DNA from: Limosilactobacillus rudii
GTDB lineage: Bacteria; Bacillota; Bacilli; Lactobacillales; Lactobacillaceae
Reading direction: 5' to 3'
Length of the DNA: 64,000 nt
NCBI RefSeq assembly: GCF_014145455.1
Contig: NZ_JACIVB010000060.1
Location: 105,858 to 169,857, forward strand
The notes under the pieces are model-generated. The model searched no databases, was not told where the DNA came from, and saw nothing but the letters and a program-made list of their open reading frames with translations. A program made the position numbers and the translations under genes. Below, piece after piece: positions 23,702-33,707 of this stretch; within the stretch, counting starts at the first letter, position 1; every line of letters begins with the position of its first letter.

Positions 23702-25108
23702 TTAAAAGCTTATTTTCCCATCAATAATCAAAAGTAATGCCACGAATCCCGCAAGCGCAATTATTACTGCCAGCCACTTCTCTTTCTTCGTCATTTTACT
23801 TGGTGCTCTTACAAAAAGCGGAATTCCAAGGGCAAAGATAATTGCACTAGCAAAAACATATTCAAGCCCCGAAGCAATTAACATGTATACAGCATAAACA
23901 GATGCAAGAGATGCCACAATCTTAAATCCCAATCCAAGTCTTTCATTAAAGGCCAGTTTCAAACCATATAAGGCAGATAATAGATATGCAACTAGTGTCA
24001 TCGTTGCAGCTAATGTATAAGCAACAGTATACGCAGTTTGTAATTGAGGCAATAGTAATACTAATAGGCAAATCTGCATAATTAAAGTGTAAACAATTAA
24101 TGCAAATCCCGGAACATTATGTTTATTAACAAGTTTAAAAGCACGTGGCATATCCTTATCATAACTTGTCACATACGCAATTTCCGGTCCAATCATAAAC
24201 CAGCTTAGCAATGCTCCCAATAAAGAAATTAACAAACCGCCCTTAATAATTAAACTTCCTACGGCTCCTAATGCTGTGTGATTAAGTGTGGCAGCAAGTG
24301 GTACCGATGCTTGACTCAGTTCCTTTGCGGGGAGAATTCCCATGGGTAAGATAGAAATTGAAATGTAGAGGATTAATACAATTACAAAGCTAATAACCGT
24401 CGCCTTTCCAACGTCTTTTGCTTGCTTAGCTCTTCGCGACATCGAAACTGCCGCTTCAATACCAACAAAGCACCAGACAATGGTACTCATCGCACTACTT
24501 ATCTGCTCACTTAATGATGCCTGATGATGATTAACAGCCAATACGGTTGACCAATCTGGAACACTAAAAACATGGGGTTGAAAGGCAAAAATTCCTACTA
24601 TAACCACCAAGAGCAATGGCAAAATCTTAAGAATTGTAATAGCCGCATTTAAAATACTAGCTTCGTGAACACCAAACCATACGATTACAGTATATCCCCA
24701 TAATATTATCGAACCACCAATAAAACACCATAATGGAGAAAGTTGATGCGTTCCGAGCATGCTATTCAGGGTCTTAAAGAAAAGCGAGATAAAAGCAATA
24801 TTTCCAAAAACTGCTCCCATCCAGTAACCCCAAAAAGAATTAAAGCCAACGTAATTACCAAAGCCTTCTTTAGCGTAAGTATAAATTCCACCATTCATCT
24901 CCGGCTTTATAATCGACAGCTTGTAAAAGACTAGTACTAACATCAAAATACCAAGGCCACCAATCAGCCATGCGATTAATGACGCTAATGGGTTTGCCTT
25001 CAAAATCAAGTCGGTTGGACTATTAAATATTCCGCCACCAATAATCGTTCCTACAATTAAGGTGATTAAGAGGAAGAGATTTAACTTCTTTTCCTTCACC
25101 TTAATCAC
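23702..25108 (-). CDS. APA-family basic amino acid antiporter (ArcD-like), copy 2
   Basis: 468 residues with about 12-13 membrane helices. The consensus entry motif GTIIGGGIFNSP and EMNGGIYTYAKEGFG are typical of APC-superfamily basic amino acid/polyamine antiporters, including arginine-ornithine exchangers. It lies 48 bases after a related but clearly different antiporter and downstream of argR and arcA, so arginine-ornithine exchange is likely; exact substrates cannot be read from sequence. GAGGTGA precedes the ATG. Confidence 0.85.
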   Translation of the reverse strand: MIKVKEKKLNLFLLITLIVGTIIGGGIFNSPTDLILKANPLASLIAWLIGGLGILMLVLVFYKLSIIKPEMNGGIYTYAKEGFGNYVGFNSFWGYWMGAVFGNIAFISLFFKTLNSMLGTHQLSPLWCFIGGSIILWGYTVIVWFGVHEASILNAAITILKILPLLLVVIVGIFAFQPHVFSVPDWSTVLAVNHHQASLSEQISSAMSTIVWCFVGIEAAVSMSRRAKQAKDVGKATVISFVIVLILYISISILPMGILPAKELSQASVPLAATLNHTALGAVGSLIIKGGLLISLLGALLSWFMIGPEIAYVTSYDKDMPRAFKLVNKHNVPGFALIVYTLIMQICLLVLLLPQLQTAYTVAYTLAATMTLVAYLLSALYGLKLAFNERLGLGFKIVASLASVYAVYMLIASGLEYVFASAIIFALGIPLFVRAPSKMTKKEKWLAVIIALAGFVALLLIIDGKISF

Positions 25109-25133
25109 CTCACTTATAAATATTCTTAAAATG

Positions 25134-25149
25134 TGGAATAATTATACAT
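25134..25149. promoter_or_regulatory. candidate ARG-box-like AT palindrome
   Basis: TGTATAATTATTCCA on the minus strand is near-palindromic (TATAATTATT core), like AT-rich ArgR operators. It lies about 26 bases before the second antiporter's start. Speculative: no promoter hexamers are clear. Confidence 0.2.
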
Positions 25150-25156
25150 TATTTAC

Positions 25157-26578
25157 CTAGCTAATAGCAATGGTTCCATTAGCAACTAACCAAATTGCGA
25201 CAATACTTAAGATCAAAATTAATGCCATTGTCCACTTTTCAGCAGTTGTAACTTTCCGTGCATTTTCTTTACATGCCAAGTAATAAATGTAAAATCCTGG
25301 GATAAAACTAATCGATACCAACAACACTTCTTGCCAACCAGCTAAGAACATGCAGGCAAACATGAACGCAGCGGAAAGCAATCCAATCGTAAACTGTCCC
25401 CATTCTTGATGTGCAGAACTGTACTTCATTTGGTAAAGTCCAACAAATAAGTATGAGAATAAAATTGCTGCACTACACAAGGAATAAGCAAATTCATAAG
25501 CCTTATCAGTGAACAACAAGGAGAATAAGAAGATTGTCTGTAATACGGCAGTAATCATTAACGAAGCAGTTGGTGCCTTCTTAGCGTTAACTTTTCCCCA
25601 AACGCTTGGCATCGCCTTATCATCAGCAACTAACATGGTTGTTTCAGCTGGTAGCATTGTCCATGAGAGCCAGGAAACAATCGTTGAAATGATCAACCCA
25701 ACGTTAATCAGAATTGAACCCCAATTACCGACAGTTGCTTGTAAGACATGACCAATAGCCGGTTGCCCCATTCCGGCCAATTCTGCTCGAGTTAAGGCGC
25801 CATAAGGTAAGATGGAAATTAAAACATAGATAACAACCAAAATCCCAAAACTAACAAGTGATGCTTCTCGTGCCGCAGTCAATGACTTAGCACGGCTAGC
25901 CATTACTGACGCACCTTCAACACCGATAAATACCCAAATTAATGTCATTAAGGTACCTTTCATTTGTTCCCACACAGAACCAGTTGTTGTCCCTTTAGAA
26001 GCATTATCAGCAACCCGGCCCCAGAAGTCAGCGGTAAACATTCCGGCCTTAAAGCAAACAACCATCATAATGATGAAAATAACTAACGGTAAAACCTTGC
26101 AGATTGTTCCGATCATGTTAACAAATGATGCGCTTTCCACTCCATTATTAACAAGAATGGTTAGTAACCAACAAAAGATAATCGCTACAATAATCGACGG
26201 GAGGTTCTGTCCACCTTTAAATGTCGGGAAAAATGTCCCAATCGAACTCATTAACATAGTAGCAAAGGCGATGTTCCCTAACCATGCAGACAGCCAATAC
26301 GACCAACCAGAAATAAATTCACCAAGCGGACCAAAACCTGCTCCCGCATATGAAAAGATTCCTGACGTAAGATCTGGTCGTTTTTCTGATAGGTTATTTA
26401 GGGAAAGAACCAACATTAAAAATCCAATTCCAACAAAGATCCATGCCAACAATGCAGGACCCGGTGCCGCAGCAGCAGCAACATCACTAGTAATTCCGAA
26501 TATTCCAGTACCGATACATGAACTAACGATTAAAGCAATTAATTCGCCCTTACCGATACCTTTCTTTTGTTCCTCCAT
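25157..26578 (-). CDS. arcD: APA-family basic amino acid antiporter (ArcD-like), copy 1
   Basis: 473 residues with about 12 membrane helices. The family motif SSCIGTGIFGITSD near the N-terminus and LTSGIFSYAGAGFGPLGEFISGWSYWLSAW follow the arginine-ornithine antiporter pattern. It starts 22 bases after the argR stop with AGGAGG upstream. In the ADI pathway this exchange costs no energy: arginine in, ornithine out. arcD is assigned from context; the neighbouring paralogue could equally carry this role. Confidence 0.8.
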   Translation of the reverse strand: MEEQKKGIGKGELIALIVSSCIGTGIFGITSDVAAAAAPGPALLAWIFVGIGFLMLVLSLNNLSEKRPDLTSGIFSYAGAGFGPLGEFISGWSYWLSAWLGNIAFATMLMSSIGTFFPTFKGGQNLPSIIVAIIFCWLLTILVNNGVESASFVNMIGTICKVLPLVIFIIMMVVCFKAGMFTADFWGRVADNASKGTTTGSVWEQMKGTLMTLIWVFIGVEGASVMASRAKSLTAAREASLVSFGILVVIYVLISILPYGALTRAELAGMGQPAIGHVLQATVGNWGSILINVGLIISTIVSWLSWTMLPAETTMLVADDKAMPSVWGKVNAKKAPTASLMITAVLQTIFLFSLLFTDKAYEFAYSLCSAAILFSYLFVGLYQMKYSSAHQEWGQFTIGLLSAAFMFACMFLAGWQEVLLVSISFIPGFYIYYLACKENARKVTTAEKWTMALILILSIVAIWLVANGTIAIS

Positions 26579-26600
26579 AAAGATATTCCTCCTATGCTTT

Positions 26601-27062
26601 TTACGAATGCATGTGTTGAATAATTAAGTCATAGATCATTTTAGCGTCATCATTATTTTTACTAATGATAATTAAGGTATCATTACCGGCAAGCGTTCCT
26701 ACAACTTCAGGAATATCAAGTTCATCAAACATTCCCGCGAGAATTGTTGCATAACTAGAATTAAGGGCGGTTTTTATTACATTCATGAATTGGACAGTCT
26801 CTATTGTCCGTACATTATCATGAATCCCTTGGTACAATCGGTCAAAGCCATGCTCTGGCGTTACATGTAACTGTACATAGTGGGTATGACCATCGCCATC
26901 GTTAGCCTTTACAATATTTAATGCGTGAATGTCGCGAGAAATCGTCGCTTGGGTTGTCTCAAACCCGGCATCTAATAACAGTTTTAGCAGTTCATCCTGT
27001 GTTTCAATTTTACGGTCATTAACAACCTGCTCAATAAATTTTCGTCTTGCCTTTCGATCCAT
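26601..27062 (-). CDS. argR: arginine repressor ArgR/AhrC family
   Basis: 153 residues. It has an N-terminal winged helix (residues about 1-68, with TTQATISRDIHALNIVK) and a C-terminal hexamerisation/arginine-binding domain with the conserved AGNDTLIIIS. In lactobacilli ArgR-type proteins control arginine synthesis and catabolism. The position between arcA and the antiporters suggests local control of the ADI genes. Confidence 0.93.
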   Translation of the reverse strand: MDRKARRKFIEQVVNDRKIETQDELLKLLLDAGFETTQATISRDIHALNIVKANDGDGHTHYVQLHVTPEHGFDRLYQGIHDNVRTIETVQFMNVIKTALNSSYATILAGMFDELDIPEVVGTLAGNDTLIIISKNNDDAKMIYDLIIQHMHS

Positions 27063-27111
27063 TCGTGTTCCCTTCTTATCAAATTAATTACACTAAAATG
27101 ATACAAGAAAA

Positions 27112-27168
27112 AGCAGCAAAATTATACCCTTTCTAAAATTCGTTCAGATAAGTTTGCTGCTTTTATTA
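27112..27168 (-). terminator. terminator after arcA
   Basis: AGCAGCAAA and its complement TTTGCTGCT form a stem with a long loop and are followed by TTTTTC on the minus strand, between arcA and argR. The loop includes GGTATAAT, a possible -10 for argR. Confidence 0.55.
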
Positions 27169-27174
27169 ATCTAT

Positions 27175-28407
27175 TTATTTCTTGAGATCTTCACGAACAA
27201 TTGGACATGACATGCACCGTGGACCACCACGACCCCGTGATAATTCGCTTGAACGAACCTCGTGAACAAGAATGCCATGTTTACGCAGCAAATCATTTGA
27301 GACATAGTTCCGGTCATAAGTAACAACTTCACCTGGAGCAATTGCTAACGTGTTAGAACCATCATTCCACTGTTCACGTGGGGCAATAATTGGGTCTCCG
27401 CCACCAGTAGGAATCAAATCAATTTCAGACTTATCAAGTGCCTTCTCAAGAATTTCCTTGAGGTTTGTTTCATGAGTAATTGAAATTTCACCATTAGCGG
27501 CAGGGTGCATAATATATGCATCAACATGGCCACCATCACGGAGGATTGCCGGATGAACTGTAAATTGATCATAATTAATCATTGTAAATACAGTATCAAG
27601 GTGCATCATTGCATGATTATGTGGAATATGAATAGCGATAACAGTATCGTAATTAGACTTTTCAAAAAGGCTTTCAGCTAATTCAGTAATAGCCTTAGCT
27701 GATGTCCGTTGAGAAATACCAATTGCTAATACTTGGTCACTAAGAACTAGTTCGTCTCCACCTTCAATCCGACCTTCTGGGTAACGACTGCGCCATACGT
27801 TAACACCCTTATCAGCAAAGCGTGGGTTGTGTTTAATAATGTATTCGGTAAACAATGATTCACGTTGACGTGCTTTGAATGTCATGTGATTGATTGTGAT
27901 TCCGTCCCCAATACATGCTTGTGGGTCACGCGTAAAGTAAGCATTTGGCATTGGGTCCATGTAGAATGGATAATCCTTATCTTCAGCTAACTCAGCAAGC
28001 GACACATACTTAGTCTTAATTTCATCTTTCCGCACACCAGCGATAATCTTATCAACCATGTCTTTTGTGCTAAAACTAAGTAAGTATTCCTTCAATGCAT
28101 CGTGAATTGCGCCCCCGGCAAACCCTGATTCAGCAATAATCTTTTCTAGGAATTCATCCTTAATATTATTATCTGCTAATGCATCGGTTAAAAGATTTTC
28201 AAGATACAATACCTCTGTACCGTTATCACGCAACGTTTGCGCAAATAGGTCATGTTCTTCTTGAGCAATTGGTAAGTATGGAATATCATCTACTAGCATT
28301 CGGTGAAGAATATCAGGATAAACATTCTCAATTTCCCTACCAGGCCGATGCAACATAACTGTCTTAAGCTTCCCAATTTCTGACGTAACATGAATTGGAC
28401 TTTGCAT
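27175..28407 (-). CDS. arcA: arginine deiminase
   Basis: 410 residues. It hydrolyses arginine to citrulline and ammonia, the first step of the ADI pathway. The catalytic cysteine is in [14 protein letters not shown] at the C-terminus, and the guanidinium-binding FTRDPQ and GGDE ([10 protein letters not shown]) motifs are intact. AAAGGAGTG precedes the ATG. It is transcribed alone here; arcB and arcC are 15 kb away. Its promoter overlaps a consensus cre, predicting glucose repression. Confidence 0.98.
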   Translation of the reverse strand: MQSPIHVTSEIGKLKTVMLHRPGREIENVYPDILHRMLVDDIPYLPIAQEEHDLFAQTLRDNGTEVLYLENLLTDALADNNIKDEFLEKIIAESGFAGGAIHDALKEYLLSFSTKDMVDKIIAGVRKDEIKTKYVSLAELAEDKDYPFYMDPMPNAYFTRDPQACIGDGITINHMTFKARQRESLFTEYIIKHNPRFADKGVNVWRSRYPEGRIEGGDELVLSDQVLAIGISQRTSAKAITELAESLFEKSNYDTVIAIHIPHNHAMMHLDTVFTMINYDQFTVHPAILRDGGHVDAYIMHPAANGEISITHETNLKEILEKALDKSEIDLIPTGGGDPIIAPREQWNDGSNTLAIAPGEVVTYDRNYVSNDLLRKHGILVHEVRSSELSRGRGGPRCMSCPIVREDLKK

Positions 28408-28449
28408 ACAATATCACTCCTTTTTGAAGTATCACTTGAGTACACTTAT

Positions 28450-28478
28450 ATAATATTTGTTTATGTAACCGTTGTCAA
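28450..28478 (-). promoter_or_regulatory. arcA promoter
   Basis: TTGACA (28478-28473), 17-base spacer, TATTAT (28455-28450) on the minus strand, about 43 bases before arcA. Confidence 0.7.
28464..28477. promoter_or_regulatory. cre site at arcA promoter
   Basis: TGTAACCGTTGTCA fits TGNAANCGNWNNCA at every fixed position and overlaps the arcA -35 and spacer, the expected location for CcpA repression. The rest of the 28408-28613 gap holds only a small ATTCAT/ATGAAT inverted repeat at 28591-28606. Confidence 0.7.
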
Positions 28479-28613
28479 ACACTGATATAACAGCATTTAG
28501 TGAATTATAACAATAGAAGTTATTAATATAAATAATTAGCATTTTTTATACATTGCATTGACCTAAATTGCATATTTTAAGAACAAGCTTATTCATTACC
28601 ATGAATATAAATT

Positions 28614-29639
28614 TCACAAAGTTTTTTCTTTTTCTATGAGGTACGTAGCAAAAAGGTGGTCACGTGCTGATAAATATTCCTGATTATTAGCAGTCGGATG
28701 AACACGGTTAGTTAACACAATAAATCCCTGATCATTTTGACGATCCAGTACCATCCATGTCCCCGTAAATCCGGTATGGCTGATTAGAAGATGATGATCA
28801 GCACTAACCGCATGAAATAATTTCCAACCAAGTGACCGAGTATGAGGACCGGGAATGCGGGTTTGGTCTTCAAACATTGCGTTCACTATTTGCGAAGATA
28901 ATAATCCATTTAAATTACTTTCAATTAATGCATGACTAAAAATAGTTAAATCATCTAAAGAAGCAAATAAGCCAGCACACCCGCAATGTTCTTTCAGGAT
29001 GAAGCCCTTCGGATCATGGGTCGTACCTTTAATCAACCCTCGTTTAGTTTGCACTTCTGTTGGCACACAATCCTGTGGCGCCGGGTTAAAAGTTGCAGTT
29101 GGCAAATTTAAAGGTTTTATTACCCGTTCTGTAATTACTTGTTGAACCGGTTTATTACAAATTGTTTCAATAATCCACCCTAAATAAAGATAATTTACAT
29201 CAGCATACTTTATTTGCCGGTTTAGGCTATCTTCCACATGCATATCAGCTAAAAACGCTCTCTTTAGTTCAGGCGCGTTCAATTCGTCACGATGAGGAAT
29301 ATATCCAGCAATTCCTGAAGTATGCGTTAATAAATTACGAACTGTTGGCCGCGAATCCTTAAACGCTGGTAAAAATTTATTAACCGGATCATCAAGTTTG
29401 AGCTGACCCGCTTGAATCAGGATTGCAATTACTGGGACAGTCCCAATTACTTTAGTTAGTGAAGCGACATCGTATAACATTCCATCATGTAATTTTTCAG
29501 GGGTCGGATATACTTGAGATAATCCAGTTACTTCTTTTATTGTGTCATGATGGTCAAAAATCACGTAACTAACTCCTGGAACAATCCCCTCTTTTACCAT
29601 TTGATGCAGTTTCGTAATTGTCATATCATACTTACTCAT
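28614..29639 (-). CDS. serine hydrolase of the beta-lactamase/PBP-like family
   Basis: 341 residues. It has the SxxK motif VASLTKVIG (Ser60, Lys63), a YADVNY element in the position of the second motif, and an HTG triad in SHTGFTGTWM. No signal peptide is seen, so it is probably cytosolic. Such class C-like proteins include esterases and D-amino-acid peptidases; substrate unknown. GAGGAG lies upstream of the ATG. Confidence 0.85.
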   Translation of the reverse strand: MSKYDMTITKLHQMVKEGIVPGVSYVIFDHHDTIKEVTGLSQVYPTPEKLHDGMLYDVASLTKVIGTVPVIAILIQAGQLKLDDPVNKFLPAFKDSRPTVRNLLTHTSGIAGYIPHRDELNAPELKRAFLADMHVEDSLNRQIKYADVNYLYLGWIIETICNKPVQQVITERVIKPLNLPTATFNPAPQDCVPTEVQTKRGLIKGTTHDPKGFILKEHCGCAGLFASLDDLTIFSHALIESNLNGLLSSQIVNAMFEDQTRIPGPHTRSLGWKLFHAVSADHHLLISHTGFTGTWMVLDRQNDQGFIVLTNRVHPTANNQEYLSARDHLFATYLIEKEKTL

Positions 29640-29784
29640 CCTTATTCGCTCCTCGTATTATATTAAGTGTTATCAATTTTAACTTAATTATATTAATAGG
29701 GGAAAGAAGATTTAATTTATTGAACACAACCAGCCAAATATGACAAAAAAGTTAAAAATATTACAAAAACGTTTCAAAAGGCGG

Positions 29785-29790
29785 TATAAT
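29785..29790 (+). promoter_or_regulatory. -10 box for the lipoprotein gene
   Basis: A perfect TATAAT 55 bases before the ATG. The -35 region (TTACAA at 29761) is weak. ACGTTTC nearby is not a convincing operator. Confidence 0.45.
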
Positions 29791-29844
29791 AAATGTGTAA
29801 GATTGATAAAACAATTCTAAGAGAGATATGAGGGGGTCATTAAA

Positions 29845-30429
29845 ATGACGAAGATGACAAGTAAGGTTTTAACAAGTTCGTTAGTAATTTTGACTGCACT
29901 AGGATTAGCTGGATGTACTAATAGTGCAGCGGCCCCATCATCAAAGACGTCAACCGCTACTACTAAGGTTACCAAGCAAGCAAATAAAAAAACTGCTACT
30001 TCTTCAACCAGTCAAAAAGCAGTTAAAGTTCATGATACCTCAGCTAATTCCAGTACTTCGTCAACAAAATCGAATTCAAATAGTCAGGCTAAAGCAACAG
30101 CTACCAGTCAGGCTAATAAGCAGGTAAGTAGTTCAATGAGCAGTAGCAGTAGTAAAGCTGCTCAATCAGTAGATACAAGTTCAAGTGCAACTGTCGCTAA
30201 TAACGACAAACAAGTGTTAACAAGCTTTGTTAAGACAAGCGGTGTCCAACAAGATGGTAATCATTATTACGTTACTAAAAATAATCAAAACAATAATTAC
30301 CAAATTGAAGTGCGGAATAATCAAGGCGGCGATCCAAATATCGCCCACCTTACCGGTACCTACCAATATGATCCGACAACAAATCAAATTCACGAAATGA
30401 ATCCAATTATCGGAAGCTACGATAATTAA
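29845..30429 (+). CDS. Ser/Thr-rich lipoprotein, unknown
   Basis: 194 residues. It has a lipoprotein signal peptide (residues 1-23) with lipobox LAGC and the lipidated Cys24. Residues about 27-122 are low-complexity Ser/Thr/Ala/Lys, a likely wall-spanning linker. Residues about 124-194 form a small folded domain (YYVTKNNQNNNYQIEVRNN) of a type I cannot name. GAGGGGG ribosome site. It stands alone between terminators. Confidence 0.85.
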   Translation: MTKMTSKVLTSSLVILTALGLAGCTNSAAAPSSKTSTATTKVTKQANKKTATSSTSQKAVKVHDTSANSSTSSTKSNSNSQAKATATSQANKQVSSSMSSSSSKAAQSVDTSSSATVANNDKQVLTSFVKTSGVQQDGNHYYVTKNNQNNNYQIEVRNNQGGDPNIAHLTGTYQYDPTTNQIHEMNPIIGSYDN

Positions 30430-30450
30430 GCAATTATTTTAATTAAAGAA

Positions 30451-30488
30451 AATACCCCAAATCGGCTGACAAGCTGATTTGGGGTATT
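30451..30488. terminator. bidirectional terminator
   Basis: AATACCCCAAATC pairs perfectly with GATTTGGGGTATT, the inner GGCT/AGCT part extending the stem. It serves the lipoprotein gene and probably the convergent Mub-repeat gene. Confidence 0.88.
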
Positions 30489-30575
30489 TGTCTTTGAATT
30501 GCCACAAGGATGGCTACTACTCTGTTACATCCTTATCTTTAGGGATCGGATTATTTTCTGATCTCTTATTAGTAC

Positions 30576-33500
30576 TTAGAACAGTCCTTTAAATGCGGCA
30601 AAGATTCCTTTTTTATTTGATACTGCTTCACCATTCTTAACTGACTGTGGTTGTTTAGTATCGTTTGTTACTACTTTGGAGTCCTCGGCACTATGCGGTG
30701 TTACCGCTACTAACTTATTTAATTGAATTACATATGTTTGTTTTCCCGGTCCAAAATGATGGTCTGCCGGAAAGTTATTATTTTCAAGCACATATCCCTG
30801 GCCTTCTAATGCTTTAATTTCGTTTGCGGGATCATAGTCAAATTCTGTGCCAGTCTTTCCCTTTAATTTTTCTACTTTAATTTCTTTACCAAATTGGTCA
30901 TTAAATTTCACAATAATTTCTGCGGGTTCTGGAGTGTATGTAATGCTTTCTTCATAATCATCAGCATCTTTATCTACTTCTAACGACGGCACAGTATCAG
31001 CCTCATATCCTGCTACTGAAACAGGAGTATACTCAGGTAAAATCCCGGTAGTCCAATCCTGCCAAATATCTTGACCTGTAACATCATCATGCACCCCTTG
31101 ACGTACTGCAATCGCTTCTTGAACAACCTTCTGATGAGTCAAGTCTGGCATCACAACTTCAATTGTCCGAGTTACTTTGTGTTCATTTTTTAGCGGTGTT
31201 GTCTTATGTGTTAAGTAAACATAGTATTGTTGTTCTGGACTTCCAGCAAAATACTCCCCAGTTGTCGCCCCGTTATCGGCCTTAAACAGCTCATAGCCAT
31301 CTGCCGCAAAGTCTCGTAACTTGTTAGTATAGTTTTCTCCCTCAGCAACATCTAAATGTTGAGTATAACTCTTTAGTATTGTCCCCGAGGTTGGCTTTAC
31401 AAGCGGTAAGCGATCAAATGGCACATCAACATAAAAGACCGTAATTGGCTGAGCCTGTGACTCATGCTTACTTACTACAATCTGATATTCTTGCGGCTGA
31501 CCATCATTTATCGCATTAAAGCGCGCATTCTTCGGCAGTCCATTATCAACAATCAAGTAGCCCTGTTCAGCTAACTGATTAATTTCGTCCGTTGGTGAAT
31601 AATCAATTAATTCACCGGCAAGTCCCGTTAACTGTTGTTTACTAATTACTTTGCCATCTTCATCAACAAATTTAACCGTAACGTCAACCTTCTTTGGGTC
31701 ATACGTAACATTAAGGCTACTATCTTTGGTAGTTAACGAAATTGACTGCTCAGGAACATCCCAACTGGTGTAACCTGGAATCGTTGGTGCTTTTACAGCT
31801 GGTAATGTTGCTGAACTCCAATCACTCCACGTCTTTTCACCAGTCGTCATATCAGTAATTCCAAAACGCTGAATACGTCCTTTTTGCTTAATAGTTTGCT
31901 TAGCCCCATTAGGCATATTAAATATGATGGTACGAGTAACTTGATGGTCTTCATCAATTTTCTCAACCTTGTGTGTTAAATAAACATAATAATCACGAGC
32001 AGGTTGTCCGCCATCATAAGTTCCTTCTTTTGCGCCATCTTCATATTTAAAAATTTCATAACCGTCAGCTGGTCCCCATAGTTGGTTATTATAAGTTGTA
32101 TCTCCCTTACCGGTAAAGGTTTGTGTATGATCATTAAGAACCTTACCGTCACTTGGCTGTAACTCAGCTTTAGGCTTATCAATCGCATTTACAAGGTCGA
32201 CATAGTAAACGTTAATTGTTTGTTTATTTTCAACTACGGTAATAGTTGTAGGGGAAGTAATCAGCATATTTTCATCTTCACTACCATTAAGAAAATATCC
32301 GATCATCACATTATACGTGCCCGGTTTAGCACTATCCAATTCTGAATTATCAATAATAAATGTTTGTTCAGGATTTACCGTTACTTCCTCATTACTTGCA
32401 GATAGTCCTTTTAATTTAACTATTCCATCATCTGGTGTCCACTTATCTTTTGCTTCAGCTTTTAACGTAAAATCTTTAGTAACTAAAAGCTGATGTACAA
32501 CAATATAAGGAATAAAATCAATGGCTTCAAAATCTAACTGTTCAGTTGGTACAGTAAAAGCATAAGCATTCATCAATTTTCTTCCTGTTTCATCAACATC
32601 AACGGAGTATCCATTTTCCTGAATTGCACTCTGGATAGCAGTTAAGGTAAAGAAATAATGCCCACCTTGCCATAACACATTCTCAATATTTTCCGTATCA
32701 TCAATCACAGTCGTATCACCAAAATTGCTAATACTATACGGAACATCTCCTAAAGTTGGCATAATCTCTTGTACTTCAGGTGACAAAACCTGATAACCAC
32801 TATCTGTCCGATCAAGAGCTACAAAGTGAATGTCTTGATAATCATCATGAGCAAAAATAGGTGTACTTAACCGAAAATTTAATCGTGACGTCGTATGCTG
32901 GTTGATCGTTAAATCATAGAACGCATACTCATTCAAATGATAAGTTGTTTGACTACTTACCTTTTCACCGTTAACAATCTTAAATGGAAATTCAACCCGA
33001 TATGAGCTATTAGGCAACAATGATCCAAATACCATTATTGCAGTAACTTTTTCCCAACTAAAATCATCCCGCTGCTTTAAAGTATCAACTGTAGAATATT
33101 CTCCCTCATGGCCTTGATAACTATAGGTAATGTCAAATCCTGGAATAACATTTCCCTCTTCATCCTTGTATTCAAAGCCATCAAATTCATTGACTCGTGA
33201 TCCATCAATAACTAATTGGGCTTTATCGTTACTGTCACTTTCAAAAGTCGGAAGTGTATAAACTACTTCAACTGATTTAGCCGTTTCTGTCGTGTTTTTT
33301 AGGTGTCCGTAACCACATAAATCTACCACGTCTTTATAGTTGACTAGGGAGGCTGTTTGGTCCATTCCGCTTCGGCTGACAAGGGAACGATCCTTACCAT
33401 GGTTTACACGATTAGTTGCTTGCAAGTATGTCCCATGCTGAAGCCCATCTAAATCATCATTTAATTTATAAACACCTAATGCAGGATTATTTTTTATTAC

Positions 33501-33707
33501 AGGCTCTTGAATGCTTAGCTTCTGCTGCTGGGCTGCAAAATTAGGCACTGATTCTAGCAACTTCTTCATTGAAGATGATTCGTTCAATGAAACAATACTT
33601 GAAGCAGATAAATCGTTCTTTACCTTTACTTGTCCCCCAATAGTTTCAGTTGAAACAAGATTTACACCAATCACTTTATCTTTTTTTGTTTCATCTGTCT
33701 CAAGCAT
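30576..33707 (-). CDS. Mub/MucBP-repeat protein lacking signal peptide and LPXTG
   Basis: 1043 residues. Residues 1-490 are unique, mostly beta-type sequence. Two homologous modules follow (about 497-747 and 754-996). Each has a segment ending DYYVYLTHK or QYYVYLTHK, a Mub-B2-like part starting with VTRTI, and a MucBP part (VTVKFVDEDGKVI..., IIVKFNDQFGKEI...). Such modules bind mucus glycans when displayed on the cell surface. Here the N-terminus (MLETDETKKDKV) is hydrophilic with no signal peptide although the ATG has a strong AAGGGGG site, and the C-terminus (KKGIFAAFKGLF) has no sorting signal. It may be a broken surface protein or exported another way. Confidence 0.82.
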   Translation of the reverse strand: MLETDETKKDKVIGVNLVSTETIGGQVKVKNDLSASSIVSLNESSSMKKLLESVPNFAAQQQKLSIQEPVIKNNPALGVYKLNDDLDGLQHGTYLQATNRVNHGKDRSLVSRSGMDQTASLVNYKDVVDLCGYGHLKNTTETAKSVEVVYTLPTFESDSNDKAQLVIDGSRVNEFDGFEYKDEEGNVIPGFDITYSYQGHEGEYSTVDTLKQRDDFSWEKVTAIMVFGSLLPNSSYRVEFPFKIVNGEKVSSQTTYHLNEYAFYDLTINQHTTSRLNFRLSTPIFAHDDYQDIHFVALDRTDSGYQVLSPEVQEIMPTLGDVPYSISNFGDTTVIDDTENIENVLWQGGHYFFTLTAIQSAIQENGYSVDVDETGRKLMNAYAFTVPTEQLDFEAIDFIPYIVVHQLLVTKDFTLKAEAKDKWTPDDGIVKLKGLSASNEEVTVNPEQTFIIDNSELDSAKPGTYNVMIGYFLNGSEDENMLITSPTTITVVENKQTINVYYVDLVNAIDKPKAELQPSDGKVLNDHTQTFTGKGDTTYNNQLWGPADGYEIFKYEDGAKEGTYDGGQPARDYYVYLTHKVEKIDEDHQVTRTIIFNMPNGAKQTIKQKGRIQRFGITDMTTGEKTWSDWSSATLPAVKAPTIPGYTSWDVPEQSISLTTKDSSLNVTYDPKKVDVTVKFVDEDGKVISKQQLTGLAGELIDYSPTDEINQLAEQGYLIVDNGLPKNARFNAINDGQPQEYQIVVSKHESQAQPITVFYVDVPFDRLPLVKPTSGTILKSYTQHLDVAEGENYTNKLRDFAADGYELFKADNGATTGEYFAGSPEQQYYVYLTHKTTPLKNEHKVTRTIEVVMPDLTHQKVVQEAIAVRQGVHDDVTGQDIWQDWTTGILPEYTPVSVAGYEADTVPSLEVDKDADDYEESITYTPEPAEIIVKFNDQFGKEIKVEKLKGKTGTEFDYDPANEIKALEGQGYVLENNNFPADHHFGPGKQTYVIQLNKLVAVTPHSAEDSKVVTNDTKQPQSVKNGEAVSNKKGIFAAFKGLF

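Noticed and set aside
29940..30180. Repetitive AGT/TCA-rich stretch resembling a microsatellite or CRISPR-like repeat
   Set aside because: It is the Ser/Thr-rich linker of the lipoprotein; no regular unit or spacer structure.
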